From positions 191,001 through 255,000 of the forward strand of contig NZ_LIRF01000006.1 of the NCBI RefSeq assembly GCF_001297705.1: a DNA stretch of 64,000 nt, in the 5' to 3' direction. The notes beneath the pieces were generated by a model. That model worked only from the letters and a program-made list of their open reading frames with translations. It searched no databases and was not told the DNA's origin. Of this stretch, positions 62,838 through 64,000 are shown piece by piece (position 1 is the stretch's first letter; every line of letters begins with the position of its first letter). The position numbers were made by a program, and so were the translations under genes. The stretch is from Chryseobacterium sp. ERMR1:04. GTDB lineage: Bacteria > Bacteroidota > Bacteroidia > Flavobacteriales > Weeksellaceae.

Positions 62838-62911
62838 TGAGCGCGTCAGGATTCGAACCTGAGACCGTCTGCTTAGAAGGCAGATGCTCTATCCAGCTGA
62901 GCTACGCACCC
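62838..62911 (-). tRNA. tRNA-Arg (anticodon TCT), copy 3
   Basis: Third identical Arg copy. It lies about 150 bp upstream (in transcription) of copy 2, in the same array. Confidence 0.95.
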
Positions 62912-62943
62912 ATTAAATAATTTTGAGAAAACTATTAAAACAG

Positions 62944-63018
62944 TCGGGGCGGCAGGATTCGAACCTGCGACCTCCTGGTCCCAAACCAGGCGCGATGACC
63001 GGACTACGCTACGCCCCG
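62944..63018 (-). tRNA. tRNA-Pro (anticodon TGG), copy 3
   Basis: Third identical Pro copy and the first gene of the right array transcript. Confidence 0.95.
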
Positions 63019-63362
63019 ATTAAGTCATCTAAAACAATGCATATTGCCTTGTTTTTTTGTGGGTGCAAAGATAGGATACTTTTTTAAATAAAAAAACAAA
63101 AAGCTAAATAGTTTTTAATGGTTTTTTTTAATTAAATAAATGGTAAGGTTACTCGTTTAGTAACCATTGAGTTAACATAATTTGTAGTGTGGGAAAATAA
63201 TGATGATTTTTTACACTTTTATTTTTCCTTTGATGATATAGGAGGATGTTGGGAAAGAATTTAGAAAAAAAGAGATTGTAAAATTTCAGTGTAAATAAAA
63301 TGAAAAAAGCATGACTTTATTGTTTTTTGATGCTAAAATGTAAGTGAGGAGAGGGATGAAAA
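63019..63362. other. Intergenic region holding the right array promoter
   Basis: Apart from the array promoter at 63066-63073 the stretch is AT-rich and shows no ORF with protein-like content. It separates the tRNA array from the serine hydrolase terminator. Confidence 0.5.
63066..63073 (-). promoter_or_regulatory. -7 promoter element of the right tRNA array
   Basis: TATCTTTG on the minus strand, 48 bp upstream of the first tRNA, conserved with the left array in position and flanks. Confidence 0.7.
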
Positions 63363-63402
63363 ACAGAAAAAACTCACAATTTTTATTGTGAGTTTTTTCT
63401 GT
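63363..63402 (-). terminator. Intrinsic terminator of the serine hydrolase gene
   Basis: An 18-bp perfect stem (63363-63380 with 63385-63402) with a TTTT loop, including six consecutive A-T pairs that give the T-run on either strand. It ends 17 bp past the stop. Confidence 0.88.
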
Positions 63403-63418
63403 GAGGATGAAAAGATGA

Positions 63419-64000
63419 TTATTGAACTGTGGAGTTTTTTACTTTTTGTAAATCTAAATCCTGAAAATCGAAGCTGAAATCAATATCCGGAGAGATGCCT
63501 TTCATTTTTATACGTTGCGCCTTGCCCTCTTCATCTAAACTAAAGATAGCAAAGGCATCACAATTCATATCCTTGTACTCCCATTTAATGGCAAAAGTAT
63601 TTGCTTTGTAAAAGCTCATAGGTCCATTGAGCTTGGGTGAACGATATGATTTAAACCATAATTGATTTCCTTTTAAGAAAACTTCAACTTTTCCAAACCA
63701 CTTATCTTCATACAGCCCGATCAAATCTTCATTTTTTAAGGTGGTATTTTTTGCTTTGCTTACAGTTTCCCAAACTTTTTGAGTGACTTCATCTCCAGAT
63801 TTTTTTTGTGATTGAAAATGAGAGGCATACTTATCTACCCATCCAAAATCATTCAGTCCTAAATAACTGTCAATAATGGTTTGGCTTACCGATGAGAAAA
63901 CACCAGCACCTCCATTTTCTGTATTGGTTAAAATAACGATACCTAAATTTAAATCTGGGATCATAGTCACAATTGAAAGCATTCCTGGTAGTCCACCAGT
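63419..64000 (-). CDS. Serine hydrolase (class C beta-lactamase-like), C-terminal part
   Basis: The last 193 residues are visible; the gene continues beyond base 64000. The visible start reads TGGLPGMLSIVTMIPDLNLG, matching the HTGG-like third motif of the beta-lactamase/penicillin-binding-protein class C fold (its His is outside the window), then VILTNTENGG. A C-terminal DUF3471-type domain follows (LKNEDLIGLYEDKWFGKVEV ... FSLDEEGKAQRIKMKGISPD). Such proteins are usually secreted esterases or peptidases of unknown substrate, not antibiotic-resistance enzymes. Confidence 0.82.
   Translation of the reverse strand, partial: TGGLPGMLSIVTMIPDLNLGIVILTNTENGGAGVFSSVSQTIIDSYLGLNDFGWVDKYASHFQSQKKSGDEVTQKVWETVSKAKNTTLKNEDLIGLYEDKWFGKVEVFLKGNQLWFKSYRSPKLNGPMSFYKANTFAIKWEYKDMNCDAFAIFSLDEEGKAQRIKMKGISPDIDFSFDFQDLDLQKVKNSTVQ

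Larger units (their letters stand above)
62538..63093. repeat. Right tRNA-array direct repeat (two tRNA pairs)
   Basis: Same order as 50567-50892 but with the Arg-Pro pair present twice, the inner unit spaced by a short linker containing a remnant of the region upstream of the array. Homology to the left copy ends in an A-run near 63093. Confidence 0.85.

Noticed and set aside
50567-63093. Integrative element with its own integrase
   Set aside because: No integrase, transposase or relaxase gene is present between the tRNA arrays.

Overview
The window is about 34% GC and looks like the chromosome of a Chryseobacterium-type member of the Bacteroidota (Flavobacteriia, Weeksellaceae). The evidence is a type IX secretion sorting domain, an Oar-like TonB-dependent receptor, an S46 dipeptidyl-peptidase, lipoproteins without strong Shine-Dalgarno sequences, and many TAnnTTTG promoter elements, including one before each tRNA array. 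The genus call is inference; no rRNA is present.

1-10 kb, mostly minus strand: the 3' part of a YdeI/OmpD-associated gene, an HD hydrolase, a DUF389 membrane protein, an AraC regulator coupled to a Tet(X)-like flavin monooxygenase, an S41 protease with a small secreted partner, and a run of unrecognised genes, one with an in-frame stop that may have shortened it.

10-23 kb, minus strand: a high-affinity potassium uptake (Kdp) locus. An NtrC-type response regulator with its own terminator is followed by two unannotated small membrane ORFs, kdpF, kdpA, kdpB, kdpC, two outer-membrane barrels, a KdpD sensor module without a kinase, and a separate HAMP/PAS histidine kinase. The usual KdpD is thus split in two, and an NtrC-type regulator sits where an OmpR-type KdpE is usual.

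23-44 kb: housekeeping and surface genes. These are an M16 protease, a GNAT/deacetylase pair, an S46 peptidase (DPP11-like), an NlpE-like lipoprotein, MgtC, a large T9SS cargo, ligA, an Oar-like receptor, a glycerophosphodiesterase, an SDR and prmA. Intergenic palindromes and repeats resembling dispersed elements are common.

44-50 kb: an accessory stretch of small lipoproteins and unrecognised proteins. A roughly 1.1-kb block is flanked by 255-bp direct repeats, and there are further gene fragments related to genes nearby. It looks like a locus being rearranged by recombination.

50.6-63.0 kb: a complete reductive pyrimidine degradation operon on the plus strand. It comprises mmsA, a class III aminotransferase, an NCS1 transporter, dihydropyrimidinase, a nitrilase-fold beta-ureidopropionase, preT, preA and an M20 carbamoylase. 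It lies between near-identical tRNA-Arg/tRNA-Pro arrays, one pair on the left and two pairs on the right, so the two array repeats are about 12.0 kb apart. Together the enzymes would import uracil or thymine, reduce it with PreTA, open the ring, release the carbamoyl group, transaminate beta-alanine and oxidise the semialdehyde to an acyl-CoA. The operon carries lesions: a tandem duplication frameshifts the transporter, a cupin gene is decayed, and the mmsA start region is abnormal. The window ends inside a serine hydrolase gene.
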